A DNA stretch of 64,000 nucleotides from Protula sp. h YS-2021. Taxonomy: Eukaryota; Annelida; Polychaeta; Sabellida; Serpulidae. Below the pieces are notes generated by a model, which saw only the letters and a program-made list of their open reading frames with translations, was not told the DNA's origin and searched no databases. The translations under genes and the position numbers were made by a program. The stretch is taken from contig OX457025.1 of NCBI GenBank assembly GCA_949752745.1, positions 52,547,869-52,611,868 of the forward strand, written 5' to 3'. Below, one piece after another: positions 1-10,934 of the stretch. How positions within the stretch are numbered: position 1 is the stretch's first letter; each line of letters starts with the position of its first letter.

Positions 1-1308
1 CATTAACGCAAGTGAGATAAACATGCGCACTGGTCCGAAATGCGAACCGGACATCAACGCAAGTTAAATAAACATGCGCACTAGTCCGAAATGCGAACCG
101 GGCATCAACTGAAGTTAAATAAACATGCGCAGTTGTGCGAAATGTGAATCATGCACCAACGCAAGCGAAATGAACATGCGCACTAGTCCAAAATGCGAAA
201 TGCTCATCAGCGAAGTTGAATAAACATGTGCACTAGTCCGAAATGTGAACCGGGCATGGACGCAAGTTTAATAAACATGCGCACTGCTTCGAAATGCGAA
301 CCGCGCATCGACGCAAGTTCAATAAATATGCGCACTGGTCCGAAATTTGAACCGCGCATCAGTGCACATTAACCAAACATGCACACTAGTTCAAAATGTG
401 AACCGCGCATCGATGCAAGTTAAATAAACATGCGCATTTGTCTAAAACAAGAACCGTGCATCAACGCAAATAAAAGAAACATGCGCACTGGTCCGAAATG
501 TGAACCGCGCATCAACGCAAGTTAAATAAACATGCGCATTTGTCTAAAATAAGAACCGTGCATCAACGCAAATAAAAGAAACATGCGCACTGGTCCAAAA
601 TGTGAATCTCGCATCAACGCAAGCTAAACAAACCTGCGCACTAGTCCGAAATGCGAACCGTGCATCGACGCCAGATAAATAAACATGCGCACTGGTCCGA
701 CAAAAGAACCATGCATCGACGCAAGTTGAATAGACATGCGCAGTTTCCGAAATAAGCACCACGCATTAACGCACATTAAATATATGCACTGGTCGGAAAA
801 GGAAGCCACGCATCGACGCAAGTTATGTAATCATGCGCACTGGTCCGAATTGTGAAACGCGCATCAACGTAAGTTGCATAAACATGCGCAGTGGTCCGAA
901 ATGCGAACCGGGCATCGACGCAAGTTAAATGAACATGCGCACTGGTTCGAAATGCAAACCACGCTTTGACGCAAGTTAAATAGATATGCGCAGTGGTCCG
1001 ATATACAAACCGCACATCAGTGAACGTTAACCAAACATGCGCGCTGGTCCGAAATGTGAACCGCACATCGACGCAAGTTAAGTTGACATGCGCCGTGATC
1101 CGAAATGTGAACCGCGCATCATCGCAAGTTAAAAAAATATGCGCAGTTTTTCCAAAGGCGAACCACGCATTAACGCAAGTTAAATAAACATGCGCACTGG
1201 TCTAAAATAAGCACCATGCATTAACGCAAGTTAAATAAACATGCGCACTGGTCTAAAATAAGCACCACGCATCAACGCAAGTTAAATAAATATGCGCACT
1301 TGTGAAAG
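1..1308 (+). repeat. 51-bp satellite array A
   Basis: About 25 head-to-tail copies of a 51-bp unit built from catcaacgcaagttaaat, aacatgcgcactggtccg and aaatgcgaaccg. Copies differ by substitutions rather than indels, so the 51-bp phase holds throughout. Two sub-types are visible, one with ccgaaatgcgaacc and one with ctaaaataagcacc. Because 51 is divisible by 3, long open frames run through the array on both strands with 17-residue periodicity; they are by-products. The array begins before the window. The same family reappears at 19,881-21,412 in the same orientation. Confidence 0.95.
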
Positions 1309-1569
1309 ATAAGTTGTAAAATATCTTAATACAGTAAAGTGCCACATATATAATTCCGTTTATTTACAAATGACACACACAAAGCCTAAACATTATTGGC
1401 ATTGACATGACGCCTGCTGGGAACCACACAAGGGCACGGGCAAATATAAACCACCACATAAGTATTTTTTATTCTCAAATAATCTTGTCCGTGAACTACC
1501 ACTTAAATGCATTTCAGGCATATCAAATGCTACCACATAATGCAGCCACCACATAAGATACCTCTCGTG
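1309..1569. other. No feature seen
   Basis: AT-rich unique-looking sequence between the satellite and the first dispersed repeat. No gene, RNA or clear repeat is visible. Confidence 0.5.
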
Positions 1570-1700
1570 GGCCTGTCCGTCATCGCTTAATACCCCTATG
1601 AATATGGGAGACGGTTGGGGCCTGCTTGTGTTTCACAAATATTACTTGTTTCTCATTATTTGATGCCGTTAAACTTGAGTCTGCTGTGGCCACTAAATTC
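1570..1700 (+). repeat. Dispersed repeat, copy 1
   Basis: The segment with gggcctgtccgtcatcgc, tacccctatgaatatggg and ttgtgtttcacaaatatt matches, in reverse complement, the segment near 42,395-42,520. Related fragments (gttaaacttgagtctgctgtgg, split across the region, and the caaattcg box) recur at 1,850-1,950, 2,285-2,335 and 3,925-4,380. This is an old interspersed family with no coding capacity seen. Confidence 0.6.
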
Positions 1701-2360
1701 AGCCAAATTCGCTTGGTTACGCCGTGTAGAGGCAGGTTCTTGTGTAATGCCATTTGATATTTTTCTGGGGTGTACAAGCGTGTGTCATGTGCGTACAAGT
1801 CTAATATACACTCAGTCTTTCCGTCAATATCACTTAAACTGAGTTTCGTTTCTCACTGCTTGGTGATCTTAATCTTGTGCTCTCTTTTTTTTCAAATTCG
1901 ACTTATTTCACTTGGACTGAAACTAATACTTCAAAAGTGCATTTTTGTATTAGCGCAAATAGAGAGGGTGCGCGACTCCCCGACTCCTCCCTCCGCCCAC
2001 CCCCCCCCCCCCCCGTCCCAAGAGCAAAATGCAATGGTAAAGCCTAATAGTCATAAAAAAATGTGTAACACCATAAAACGTAAGATTTTTGCAGGCAAGA
2101 ACTCCCTCCCCCCTCTCCAATACGCAACTACTGCGAAATTGGTAGTTGATAATCGCATTAAGATGGGCTTATTTTATTCATTGCAGGACGCAATCCTTCA
2201 AAAATATATTGCTCAATTAGTGTAGCTAGTGGGAGACAATGACGTGCAAACCTCCCCCTCCCTTTATCCAAAAAAATATCGCTTTAACTGAGTTTCACTA
2301 TTTCACTGTCCTTAATCTTGAGTTGCTTTATTTAAAATAAAAAAATAAAAAATAAAAAAA

Positions 2361-2411
<51 letters not shown>

Positions 2412-2605
2412 GATTCGTTTCACGTTGACTTTACGTTTTGGCACATCAAAACGGCTTTTTTTTTTGCCAAAAATTGTAGTATTTGTACTGTTAAATTGGT
2501 GCAACAACGGGGTTGGTTGCATTCGGGGTAAACCCCATCCTTTCCCCAAAAAAGCGAAATGCACTGGTAAAGTCTAGAAGTGAAAAAAAAATTTGACGGC
2601 CAGAT
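1701..2605. other. Low-complexity spacer with poly-C and repeat fragments
   Basis: It holds a C-rich tract near 1,998-2,013 and degenerate copies of the gagtttcgtttctcactg box also found in the intron of locus 1. No coding region is supported. Confidence 0.5.
2362..2407 (+). repeat. (GA)n microsatellite
   Basis: Uninterrupted GA dinucleotide run of about 45 bp following an A-rich stretch. Confidence 0.95.
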
Positions 2606-3130
2606 CCCCCTCACCCTTCCTCCGCCTCTCTTGTACACGCCAACTGCGAAATTGACAGTTGACAAACACACCGAAACGACTATTCGTAGTTGATTTGCTT
2701 GCATCTGTCAGCGGGCTAAAGCGAGAGATTCTCACGCACATGTGAAAGGCTGATTGTGTATTATTGTGCGCTGTTTTATTTGTTTGAGCACTACTTTTAA
2801 GATTGGCTTGCCTTTTTACTATTTACACGCGAAAAATGTCATATTAATCTTCCATATATGCTTCTCAGATCCCTCCCCCCTCTCCATCCAGGCCCCCGTC
2901 CTCCTTCGGAATTGCCAATTCAAACACGTATCAGAAGCTCTATTTCGCAGTAGATTTGCTTTGATCTTTGAACGGGCTAAAAGCTCGAGGTTTCCACGCT
3001 CATGACAGGCTGACTGTATATTATTGAGCGCTGCTTTAATTGTGTGTGCACTACTTTTATGATTGACTTGCCTTGTTACTGTTTGCGCGCGAAATAATCC
3101 GTTATTTTGTCAAGGTTTTCTGCCATTAAA
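2606..3130 (+). repeat. Diverged direct duplication of about 260 bp
   Basis: Two successive copies share cgggctaaa, a ggctga..gt.tattattg block, gcactactttta.gattg.cttgcc and a terminal cgcgaaa. Copy 1 is about 2,606-2,865 and copy 2 about 2,870-3,130. They are clearly diverged, so the duplication is old. It lies just upstream of recombinase locus 1, where a 5' exon might be expected, but no PWWP-like sequence was found in it. Confidence 0.7.
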
Positions 3131-3321
3131 ATGCTTGTTTGGTGATATTTTTTAGTTTGTGTTAGTTTATAAAAATATTGTAAGGTTTCGAATGAAATTA
3201 TCTGCGAAACACTACACTGTGTACATGAAGTTGAATGTTTTTTTTTACTCAGTATGCAAATTAACCTGTCACGAGGTGTATGCGCGCGGCTTTGTTCTTG
3301 GTGGCGTCACTTTCAATGCAG

Positions 3322-3474
3322 AATTTCTAGAGCACTTGACGACCTGTAGTGCACCCGTAACATCTCGGCAGCGGTCTATTCCATCAACAGCTGTAAGGGA
3401 GGAGGACCTTGTGCAAGAGCAACAGCAGCATGTCTTGGAAAGGTTTTGCGCGCTGACAGAAGAAACAAAAGGTG
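3322..3474 (+). CDS. Locus 1 first recognisable coding exon
   Basis: Acceptor tttcaatgcag ends at 3,321 and donor ggtg|gtaagt starts at 3,475. The exon is 153 nt, phase 1 at both ends, and encodes a 51-residue polar segment rich in Q and E towards the end. It corresponds in position, with little sequence identity, to exon 59,702-59,851 of locus 2. It joins exon 4,629 in frame through a GAG codon. The frame is open upstream to 3,159, but no homologous upstream exon was recognised, so the true start is unknown. Confidence 0.6.
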
Positions 3475-3639
3475 GTAAGTAAAATAGTTTTTATGCGATG
3501 TCCATTTCGCTGGTATTGAGCATTTGTGCAGTGGTAAAGTGTAGTGGTCAGAAAAATATTAATACCGTTAAACGAAGACATTATTGCTGGCGAGACCGCC
3601 CCCACACCAAAACGGCTTATTTCACAAAATCGCAGGACG

Positions 3640-3800
3640 TAATATTGGTGTTAGTAGGGAGCTATTGCTATCGGTCTGTCCGTTCGTCTGTCCGTAAATT
3701 TTTTTGTCTGGGCGATATCTCAAAAACTATTTATCGGAGCTTCACGAAACTTTACAGGAAGAAAGTATATATAGTGTAAATGTGCAAACACCCGTCCGCC
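3640..3800 (+). repeat. Intronic dispersed repeat with GTCC/GTCT tract
   Basis: Within the 3,475-4,628 intron. It carries cggtctgtccgttcgtctgt, then a gggcgatatctcaaaaac block and a tatatatagtgtaaatgtgc block. Similar Gtctgtccgt tracts followed by atgtgcaa blocks occur at 18,319-18,440, 18,540-18,580 and 25,340-25,560, which suggests one interspersed family. Confidence 0.5.
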
Positions 3801-3924
3801 GCTTCATCCGTTGCACCTTGTATGTTGTTTTTATCCGGGCGGTATTTCAAAAGAGTAACTGGACCACAGTGATGTAGCTGTTATTGGCTGAAGGCTCTGC
3901 ATCTCCGATGCCTATGTTTATTAT

Positions 3925-4382
3925 TATTCAAAATTCAGTTCGTTTCACTGCAACATGTTGATACACCAGAATGAAGAAAGTGTACTTGGTGTAATTAGGG
4001 AGCTATGATGGGTTGCAACCTTCCCTCTCCCCCCCCCCTCAACCCGCCCCTTTCTCAAAGAAAAAAAAATAGATTGAACTCAGTTTCAGCGCTCACCTCT
4101 TGGTACCCTTAATCTGGAGTCTGCTGTGGTTTTTTTTTCAAAATTCAGTTCGTTTCACTGCAATATGTTGATACACCAGAATCAAAAATGTGTACTTGGT
4201 GTAATTAGGGGGCTACGATGGGTTGCAACTTCCCTCTCCTCCCCCCCTCACCCCGCCCCTTTCTCAAAGAAAAAAAAGATAGATTAAACTCAGTTTCAGC
4301 ACTCGCCACTTGGTGCCCTTAATCTGTAGTCTGCTGTGGTTTTCTTTTATTTTTTTTTTCAAAATTCGGTTCGTTTCACTGC
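3925..4382 (+). repeat. Intronic tandem duplication of 210-221 bp
   Basis: The block starting aaattcagttcgtttcactg occurs at 3,931, 4,141 and (truncated) 4,362. Full copies also share ggtgtaattaggg, ggttgcaac, a C-rich tract, aaactcagtttcag and ctgctgtgg. The first two copies are about 90 percent identical by eye. All lie in intron 1 of locus 1. Confidence 0.85.
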
Positions 4383-4628
4383 GATATTTTGATACGCAAC
4401 AATGTTTACTTTTTAACCAAAAAGTGCGATATGAGGTTTAGCATTTGCGGTTAATGTTATTAACAAATTGAAGTAACCAGCTCATGATGCAAACATATGA
4501 GAGCGGGTTACATTCGCTGTGGTATGGTAGTATTTTGTCCTACTTGTGTAAAAATGACTTGCTTTGCATTTGCCATGATTTCTTTGTCTGAATTTTAGTG
4601 CTATTTTAGGTTAATATATTTATTGCAG

Positions 4629-7612
4629 AGGCTGGAAAAGATTGTGATCCTGAGGTGCTCGAGGTGTCCCTAAGAGAGGTCATTCCGTTAGAACCGAATG
4701 TTGAACAACACGTCTCAGATTCATCGGTATTAAGTTCTCCCGTATCAATGGCTCAGATAGAAAACAGTTCTCCCGTATCAGTGGCCCAGATAGAAAAGCC
4801 AAAGAGTTTCTCACTGCGAATTCGCCCTAAACAGAAAAGGCTGCAGCCCCAGTCCGATGAAAGCTCTTCCGTCGATCGTGACCATGATTCAGACTACGTA
4901 CCCACTCCAAAAAAGAAAAGGCTCTCAGAAAAAAACATAAATTTAGTTCAAGTAGCAGTGATGAGGAGTCTGATGAAGCCCCTATCACATCAACTCCACG
5001 AAAGACAGCGAAAGCAACGGTTCGCAGACCAGCAGTGAAAAGTAGCCAGAGATCAGGTGCAAAAGCAAAGGTTCGCAGACCAGCAGTGAAAAGTAGCCAG
5101 AGATCAGGAGGCAAACACAGTCAATTGAAAGCCTCATCGGCGCCAGAGAAAGACAAAAGAGGGAGACAGAAATATGTTACAAAGTCGGAGTTACAGCCCA
5201 AGTCCGTCAGAAGCTCTGGCCACGCTCATGATGGTGATTCAGACTACGTACCCACTTCGAGACTGGAAGATGGTGGGTTCAAACCCCGGTCGGGTCATAC
5301 CTAAGACTTTAAAATTGGGACTCCTCCTTGCTACCCTGTTAGGCACTCCACATGTAAGGGTTAGAAGGAGGGCTGGAATGCCCCATTTCAGTATAATGTG
5401 GCAGGGGGATCCCGATATGACCATAGCAGTTGAAAGGGATCTAAAGAACAATACAATACAATACGTACCCACTGCGAAAAAGAAAAGGTTACCAGGAAAA
5501 AAACATACATTTACTACAAGTAGCAGTGAGTCTAATGAAACCCCTGTCACAACTCCAGGAAAAGCGGCGAAAGCAACGGTTCGCAGATCAGTGAAAAGTA
5601 GCGAGATCTCAGGCGACGAACACGGTCAGATGGAGGACCCATCGGTGCCTGTTGGAGAAAAAGACACAACAGAGGGACCGATGTTTAGTTCAAGTACCGA
5701 CAGATCCGTAACTACGCCCGTCACATCGACCCCAATGAAATCACGTCGCAAGTCAGCGAAACGAACGGTTTCAACACCATCAGCTTTAAGAAGCGAAACC
5801 TCGGATACAGAACCAGCTACTGCAATTGAATCTTCAACGGTAGCAACTGCGGATATAGTGATTTCGATCTACCAAGACTGGACCCAGCCAGTAAAAAAAA
5901 GCATTGTTGTTTCTTCTGTCACAAATTAATTGCACGTGTAGCCGTACATTGCACAGGCGTCCATCGAAACGAAGACGAAATAAAAGTTATAAAAGAAATC
6001 AAAGACAAGCGTTGTCGTGCATTGGAATTGGATAGAATTCGAAAATTGGGAGATGATTGGTACAACAAACAGGCAAAAAAAGAAAGGGTTGAAAGACTTA
6101 ATTGTCAAATACCGAAACACTATGAGGAAGAGGGAGAGAGCGACTGAAGAAAAAGAGTACCTATTGTGTCCATACTGCAAGGCAATGATAACGAAAGAAA
6201 ACTTCGCACGTCATCAAAGGAGGGAATGTAAGCAAAATGCAGATCGACGGGAAAAGGAGAGAAAATTGATACGCCCGAAAAAACTACGCGAAAACGACTT
6301 GTTCCTGAGGCAAGAGCTAAAATGATGCAAGTGGACACCAAGTCTGAAGCTGTTAAAAAGGCTTTGGCACGCATGCACCCGTGTCATACGACGGAGATCA
6401 TAAAGAACGACAAGTTGCTGCTAGAGCTGATGGAATTTTTGTCCGATAAACATGGTCATATGTCGAAGGCGCAAAGTATGATAACACAACCCGTCATAGC
6501 TTTGGCAAAGTTACTTAAGCTGTGTCGCGAGAAATATCCCGATGTTTTCGTAAGCAGTGAAGACCTAGTCCACCCTGGCCACTACAGGCTAATGGAGAGC
6601 GTTATTAAAATGTCCCAGGACGAAGGACCAGCATCACAAGAAGAATTCAGCCATCCATCGGCGGTTATGAGATTAGGAGGAACTCTAAGAACCCTTGCAA
6701 CCGAATACGAGATGCATTGCCTACGAAATGGAGACTACTCGAAAAACAAGATTGCCTCTGTGTTCAATTCTGTGCTCGATCGTTATTACACATGTTTGTC
6801 CAGACGAGCTAACTTCCTGCTAAAGCGACGAAAATTTAACAAGAGAAAAATTCTGCCAATGTTTCAAGACATTGACAGGTTCTTCCAACACATATCGAAC
6901 AGAATGAAGGTACTTCATACGAAACCGGCGAAAGAAGACATCTATAGGGAAGTCGTGGTGTATACCCTCGCACAGGTGATAATGTTCAACAGAAAACGCA
7001 GTGGTGAGGTCGAAAGGTTGCTATTGAAGGATTTAACTGACGGTCTGAAAATTTCACCAGAGCCAGATCCCGAATATCTAGCGGGAATGCAGGAATTCGA
7101 AAAGCAGTTGGCAAGCAAATTGATCAGGATTGAGTTCTTGGGGATATGCTCTAGACGAATATCGGTGCTGTTAACAAACGAAATGCACGAAAACATCAAG
7201 CTGCTGCTGAAGCTACGCGAAAAGTACGTCCACAAGAACTCGGTTTATGTCTTTGCACGTCCTGGAAATTATAACACACCGATGGAGGGGCACGTCGCGG
7301 TAAAAAAGGTAGCAGTGGAAGCAGGCCTTACCGACTTGAACATTTTTAATTCAACAAACATGCGAAAACACCTTGCAACGATGTCGCAAGTGTTAAACTT
7401 GCCGCACGTAGAGCAGGACTTTTTGGCAAATTTCATGGGTCACGACATAAGGGTTCATAGGGATTACTACAGATTACCGGTCGACATTGTCGAAAAGAGT
7501 AAAGTGGCACAGGTCCTCATTGCCATAAACAGTGGGAAGCCAAGGGAACCATACCAACAAACGGGCTACGGAGCGTCGCCGGATGTGGAAATTGGCGAGG
7601 TGACTGCACAGG
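4629..7612 (+). CDS. Locus 1 main exon: zinc fingers and tyrosine-recombinase core (disrupted)
   Basis: Acceptor tattgcag at 4,621-4,628; donor CAGG|gtgtac at 7,613. The first residues (IPLEPNVEQ) match PLEPNLEEP of locus 2. The N-terminal half carries two DSDYVPT...KKKR repeats; a SINE splits the second. The C2H2 finger (C-x2-C-x9-H-x4-H) is near 5,899-5,962 and the C2HC finger (LCPYC...RHQRREC) near 6,165-6,230. The recombinase core follows: box I NRKRSGEVE with Arg codon at 6,997, a TNMRKHLAT box II near 7,354-7,380, and MGHDIRVHRDYYRLP near 7,434-7,478. The second Tyr sits nine residues after the His, the canonical nucleophile spacing. The first His of the classical HxxR motif is Thr here. 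The frame changes listed for the gene mean no single protein is encoded, although 6,270-7,612 is fully open. The core should cut and rejoin DNA if made as protein. Confidence 0.8.
5257..5461 (+). mobile_element. tRNA-derived SINE inserted in locus 1 exon
   Basis: A 205-bp insertion is flanked by perfect 12-bp direct repeats, tacgtacccact, at 5,245-5,256 and 5,462-5,473. Near its start is a Pol III B-box-like ggttcaaaccc within a tRNA-like arm, and it ends in an acaat-type simple tail. The A box appears missing, so the copy may be 5'-truncated. Removing the insert plus one duplicate rejoins the exon's DSDYVPT and AKKKR codons in frame. It adds 217 bp (frame +1) and brings in-frame stops. Confidence 0.92.
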
Positions 7613-7911
7613 GTGTACCAACGGAAAGTAGGTTTATGTTGCACTTTACGTGCGAAATGTACTTCAAAATTTGTAAGAAAATTTGAAAAGTATAGTTAGC
7701 TGACTTTGTGACAGGGAGATGTTAAAAAACCCAAAAAATGTTTAAGATGTGTGTATTTCAGTACGTTTATTTTCCTACTTTTTTTCGACCCCGTTCCCAT
7801 GTATGTTTTACAGCTGAGAAGATTTGAAGTAACACACAGTCCAGTTTGGTGCGAAAATGACGTGTATATGTAATTGGGAGTTAATTTGATACCCGTCTAT
7901 GCTGTTCGCAG

Positions 7912-7980
7912 GTGATGTTGAAGAATCAGACGGAGAGGGAGAAGTGGACGTCATGAGAGAGACGGAGCAACGACTGCTGG
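7912..7980 (+). CDS. Locus 1 small acidic exon
   Basis: Acceptor ctgttcgcag ends at 7,911 and donor CTGG|gtaaga starts at 7,981. The exon is 69 nt (23 codons), phase 1 at both ends, and encodes DVEESDGEGEVDVMRET and similar acidic residues. Locus 2 has no separate counterpart, although the 26 nt before its exon 7 acceptor read as a similar acidic stretch in one frame. Confidence 0.65.
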
Positions 7981-8266
7981 GTAAGAAACCTATTAATCGG
8001 ATTTCGCTTGAATTGTGCGTAAACAGTCAGGAGTGAAGTTGTGTAAGATGATAAAGGGGTGATATTTGTAATGCCTATTTCATTAAACGTTTTTTGTTAT
8101 TTTTTTTTAAACATTGTTCAGAATGTGATTATCATTTACAAGGCTGTACAAAACATGAGACAGTAGTAATAAAATGTGTGACCTTTGAATGTCGCAGGTT
8201 TTTGGTACTGCTGCAACTCCGCCAATGTTATTTATAACAAAGTGGCATTTTTTTATGTTTTTACAG

Positions 8267-8542
8267 GCGATCAAGCAACTCGTCCCCACTTCAGTGAAGT
8301 TGAAGTGGCTCTCATGAAGACCATATTCAAGAAAGAATTACACCACAGAGGTAGTCTTCCAACGTTAGATGAAGTGGAGGATCGAGTTCGAGACGAGGAA
8401 ATGTTACTGGGTCGTTCTGTGAGAGAAATCTTCAATTTCCTGAAAGCGCAGAGGAAAAAAAGTACCAAAGCAAAAAAACAACAAACAGCAGCTCCTTCCG
8501 CTCCTGCTCCACCGACCGCTAATGCTTTAGACGATACTTCAG
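8267..8542 (+). CDS. Locus 1 exon: first Myb/SANT-like module
   Basis: Acceptor tttttacag ends at 8,266; donor TCAG|gtacaa starts at 8,543. Residues HFSEVEVALMKTIFKKEL begin a three-helix module ending near REIFNFLKAQRKK, followed by a K/A/P-rich linker. It aligns with exon 56,440-56,679 of locus 2 (FTEIECEVMREAFKSELEK). Such trihelical modules commonly bind DNA; that role is inferred here. Confidence 0.7.
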
Positions 8543-8747
8543 GTACAAGCATACAAGCAAAAATATTAAAGAAAGACGTACTGCACATTTCGCATCGAGT
8601 GAGAGACTAAGAAAATTTTAGTGTAGATGAATATTTAAAATTGTTTTTAATTGTATGTTGTTGACCCTTCACTATGTATAATTAATTTCTCTTGCATATA
8701 AGCAAAAACATTGCATTTAGACGTTTTCATTTATGTTTTTCTTTCAG

Positions 8748-8861
8748 ACGAGGTGGAATATGAAATTCCTTTGCCTGTCACCTCAGTATCATCACTTATG
8801 AAAAAGAAACGGAAGAAATCCGGTCACAGCCGCAGGTCAGAGAGTCCCAAGAAAACTAAAG
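8748..8861 (+). CDS. Locus 1 linker exon
   Basis: Acceptor tttctttcag ends at 8,747; donor AAAG|gtagga starts at 8,862. It is 114 nt (38 codons), phase 1 to 1, and encodes a basic linker with KKKRKKSGHSRR that could serve as a nuclear localisation signal. It corresponds to exon 56,149-56,268 of locus 2. Confidence 0.65.
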
Positions 8862-9105
8862 GTAGGATTTAACAGAAAGCATTCGGTTCACATAAATTTT
8901 AGGTGGTACATTTCGCGTGGTTCTGTTAATAGCGTTGCGAAAACTATATTGAATGTAACGTGTGCTTTCGCAAGAATTGACAGTTCATTGCACTTACATT
9001 TTATAATCTCGCCTTATCTTTTGCAATACTCGACACTTCAATGTAAACTCACAAATTTATTTTGCTAGATACACATGTTTTACACTTGTGCAAATTATTT
9101 TACAG

Positions 9106-9332
9106 GTTCGAGTAGGCCATTGACAACAGAGGAAAAAGAGGCGGTGCATAAACATTTCCAAGGCCACATTGACCGATACAAGCCGCCAACGATGAAAGAA
9201 ATCAAGTCCTGCCTTTCAGAGGAAAGTGATATTTTAAGACACAGGAACAAAGTTCAGTTGCGGGCATACCTTTCCAATTTGTCCAAGAGAAATAGAAAGG
9301 CGGAAGAAGCTTCAGATCCGTTTAAAAAATAA
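9106..9332 (+). CDS. Locus 1 last exon: second Myb/SANT-like module
   Basis: Acceptor attttacag ends at 9,105; a TAA stop ends the frame at 9,332. Residues RPLTTEEKEAVHKHFQGHI open the module and YLSNLSKRNRK closes it, followed by a DPFKK tail. The last exon of locus 2 ends the same way (YLANMFKRQK ... DPFKK). A damaged copy of its 3' half lies at 10,935-11,033. Confidence 0.75.
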
Positions 9333-9419
9333 GAAAATATTTTGGGGACATTTCGCTGTGATATCATGTTTGTGGTATTCTGTTTTGGTTTACACAAGTG
9401 CGGGGAGTTTTCTTTTTAA

Positions 9420-9720
9420 CTGTCGGTTCGAAAGTTCTCTGTTCGGAGTGACCAATTTCAAAGTTTATGAACGTTGTGAGATTGGTTAGTACGAGTAAAT
9501 AATATGTGACAGAGTCTCAAAACTTGCAAATTTTGCATTTTGGTGTTTGCACATTTCGGATAGTTGTGTACGTACATTTCGCTTGTCAATTCGAAAGCTT
9601 TAACTGCGTTATTTGCAGCTCTTCTTTTTTTTACACCAAGTGACCGAATTAAGTACGTACAAAACCATGCGAAATGTGCAAACACCAAAATGTTCTAATT
9701 CACAGAAACATCGGCAAAAT
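9420..9720 (+). repeat. Downstream repeat unit of locus 1, copy 1
   Basis: Immediately 3' of the stop. It contains ctgttcggagtgaccaattt, tttatgaacgt, tgtgacagagtctcaaaact and cacatttcg boxes that recur in the array at 11,105-12,330, so the 3' flank and the gene's end were duplicated together. Confidence 0.75.
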
Positions 9721-9732
9721 TTTTTTTAATTT

Positions 9733-10867
9733 GTAAGGGAGGGGGGCTGTGCTGTGACCTTCAAGTCTTACCTTGGCACGGGGTTCGTGTGTGGGACTAA
9801 CTGTGTAACTTGAGTGGGAAGGGAAAAATGTCGAAGACGCAAAGCGCACGGTAGCGAAGTAGAAAGGATAAATATACACTTCCTTCGTTGCTATTCATTG
9901 TATAACATGTTTTTTATGCTTATGTTTCTGTCGTTGCATTTTCTGGCGGTGAAACGTGATGTCTTCCATGTTGTTAGTAATGTCAGTGTTTTCATGGTAA
10001 CACTGGACGTAGTGTTGTAAGTCGGCATCGGGGGCCATCGGTTGTGGCGTTATTACTTAAACTCGTGCGGTTGGTTTAAACAAAGCACTTGCTAGGTAGA
10101 CAGGAAAAGGTGTATTGACAAACATCCTCATTTAATATTGGGGGTGGGTGGGTGGGATTGGTGGTAGGGGATTGTCGATTTATCAAGAGCTTTCAAAAAT
10201 TACGGGGCAGGTTTTTTCGTTTTCCACTATTAAGTCAGGACACCTGTCTTTATGAAATCATGCTGTTTGACCCAGCGAGTATTTGTTTTAATTTGTTTTT
10301 AGTTTCGCTGTCAGAAAGCCTTCCTGGTAGAAATGAAAGTAAGGGAGGGGGGCTGTGCGGTGACGTTCAAGTCTTACCTTGGCACGGGGTTCGTGTGTGG
10401 GACTAACTGTGTAACTTGAGTGGGAAGGGAAAAATGTTGAAGACGCAAAGCGCACGGTAGCGAAGTAGAAAGGATAAATATACACTTCCTTCGTTGCTAT
10501 TCATTGTATAACATGTTTTTTATGCTTATGTTTCTGTCGTTGCATTTTCTGGCGGTGAAACGTGATGTCTTCCATGGTGTTAGTAATGTCAGTGTTTTCA
10601 TGGTAACATGGGACGTAGTGTTGTAAGTCGCCATCGGGGTCCATCGGTTGTGGCGTTATTACTTAAAACTCGTGCGGGTGGTGTAAACAAAGCACTTGCT
10701 AGGTAGACAGGAAAAGGTGTATTAACAAACATCCTCATTTAATATTGGGGGTGGGTGGGTGGGATTGGTGGTAGGGGATTGTCGATTTATCAAGAGCTTT
10801 CAAAAATTACGGGGCAGGTTTTCTCGTTTTCCAATATTAAGTCAGGACACGTGTCTTTATGAAATCA
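9733..10867 (+). repeat. Direct duplication of a 530-bp unit (606-bp period)
   Basis: Copy 1 is 9,733-10,261 and copy 2 is 10,339-10,867, in the same orientation with only a few differences by eye. Both run from gtaagggaggggggctgtg to tctttatgaaatcatg and include gggtgggtgggtgggattgg. About 77 bp separates them. No coding capacity is apparent. Confidence 0.92.
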
Positions 10868-10934
10868 TGAGACCTTGTTAAGACCTTGTTACATACATGG
10901 TTGTGGACGTACATGTCGCATGTAATATTTTAGG

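Larger units (their letters stand above)
3322..9332 (+). pseudogene. Tyrosine-recombinase/zinc-finger gene, locus 1 (decayed paralogue)
   Basis: Six exons are supported: 3,322-3,474, 4,629-7,612, 7,912-7,980, 8,267-8,542, 8,748-8,861 and 9,106-9,332, all joined by phase-1 GT-AG introns. Domain order is acidic/serine-rich N-terminus, C2H2 finger, C2HC finger, tyrosine-recombinase core, then two Myb/SANT-like modules. It is paralogous to locus 2 at 55,687-62,687 along its whole length. Damage: a SINE inside exon 2 (5,257-5,461), and frame changes near 4,930-4,940, 5,890-5,900, 6,073-6,085 and 6,255-6,270. Three of these frame changes fit loss of one A in an A-run, so assembly error cannot be excluded for them; the SINE is a real insertion. 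From about 6,270 to the stop the frame is intact. No first exon was found. Alternatives are a recent pseudogene, or a gene that uses an internal start. The family resembles Crypton-type recombinase genes expanded in fish and invertebrates; that assignment comes from recalled motifs, not a search. Confidence 0.8.

Noticed and set aside
544..1187. Several open frames of 64-96 codons on both strands with 17-residue repeats
   Set aside because: They are the 51-bp satellite read in frame; the period is a multiple of three and no gene signals exist.
5174..5929. A 251-codon frame as a separate gene
   Set aside because: Its start lies in a SINE and its end lies past a frame change; the middle is the locus 1 exon.
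9733..10867. Duplicated 606-bp unit as a gene pair
   Set aside because: Open frames inside are short (68-84 codons) and not conserved between the two copies.
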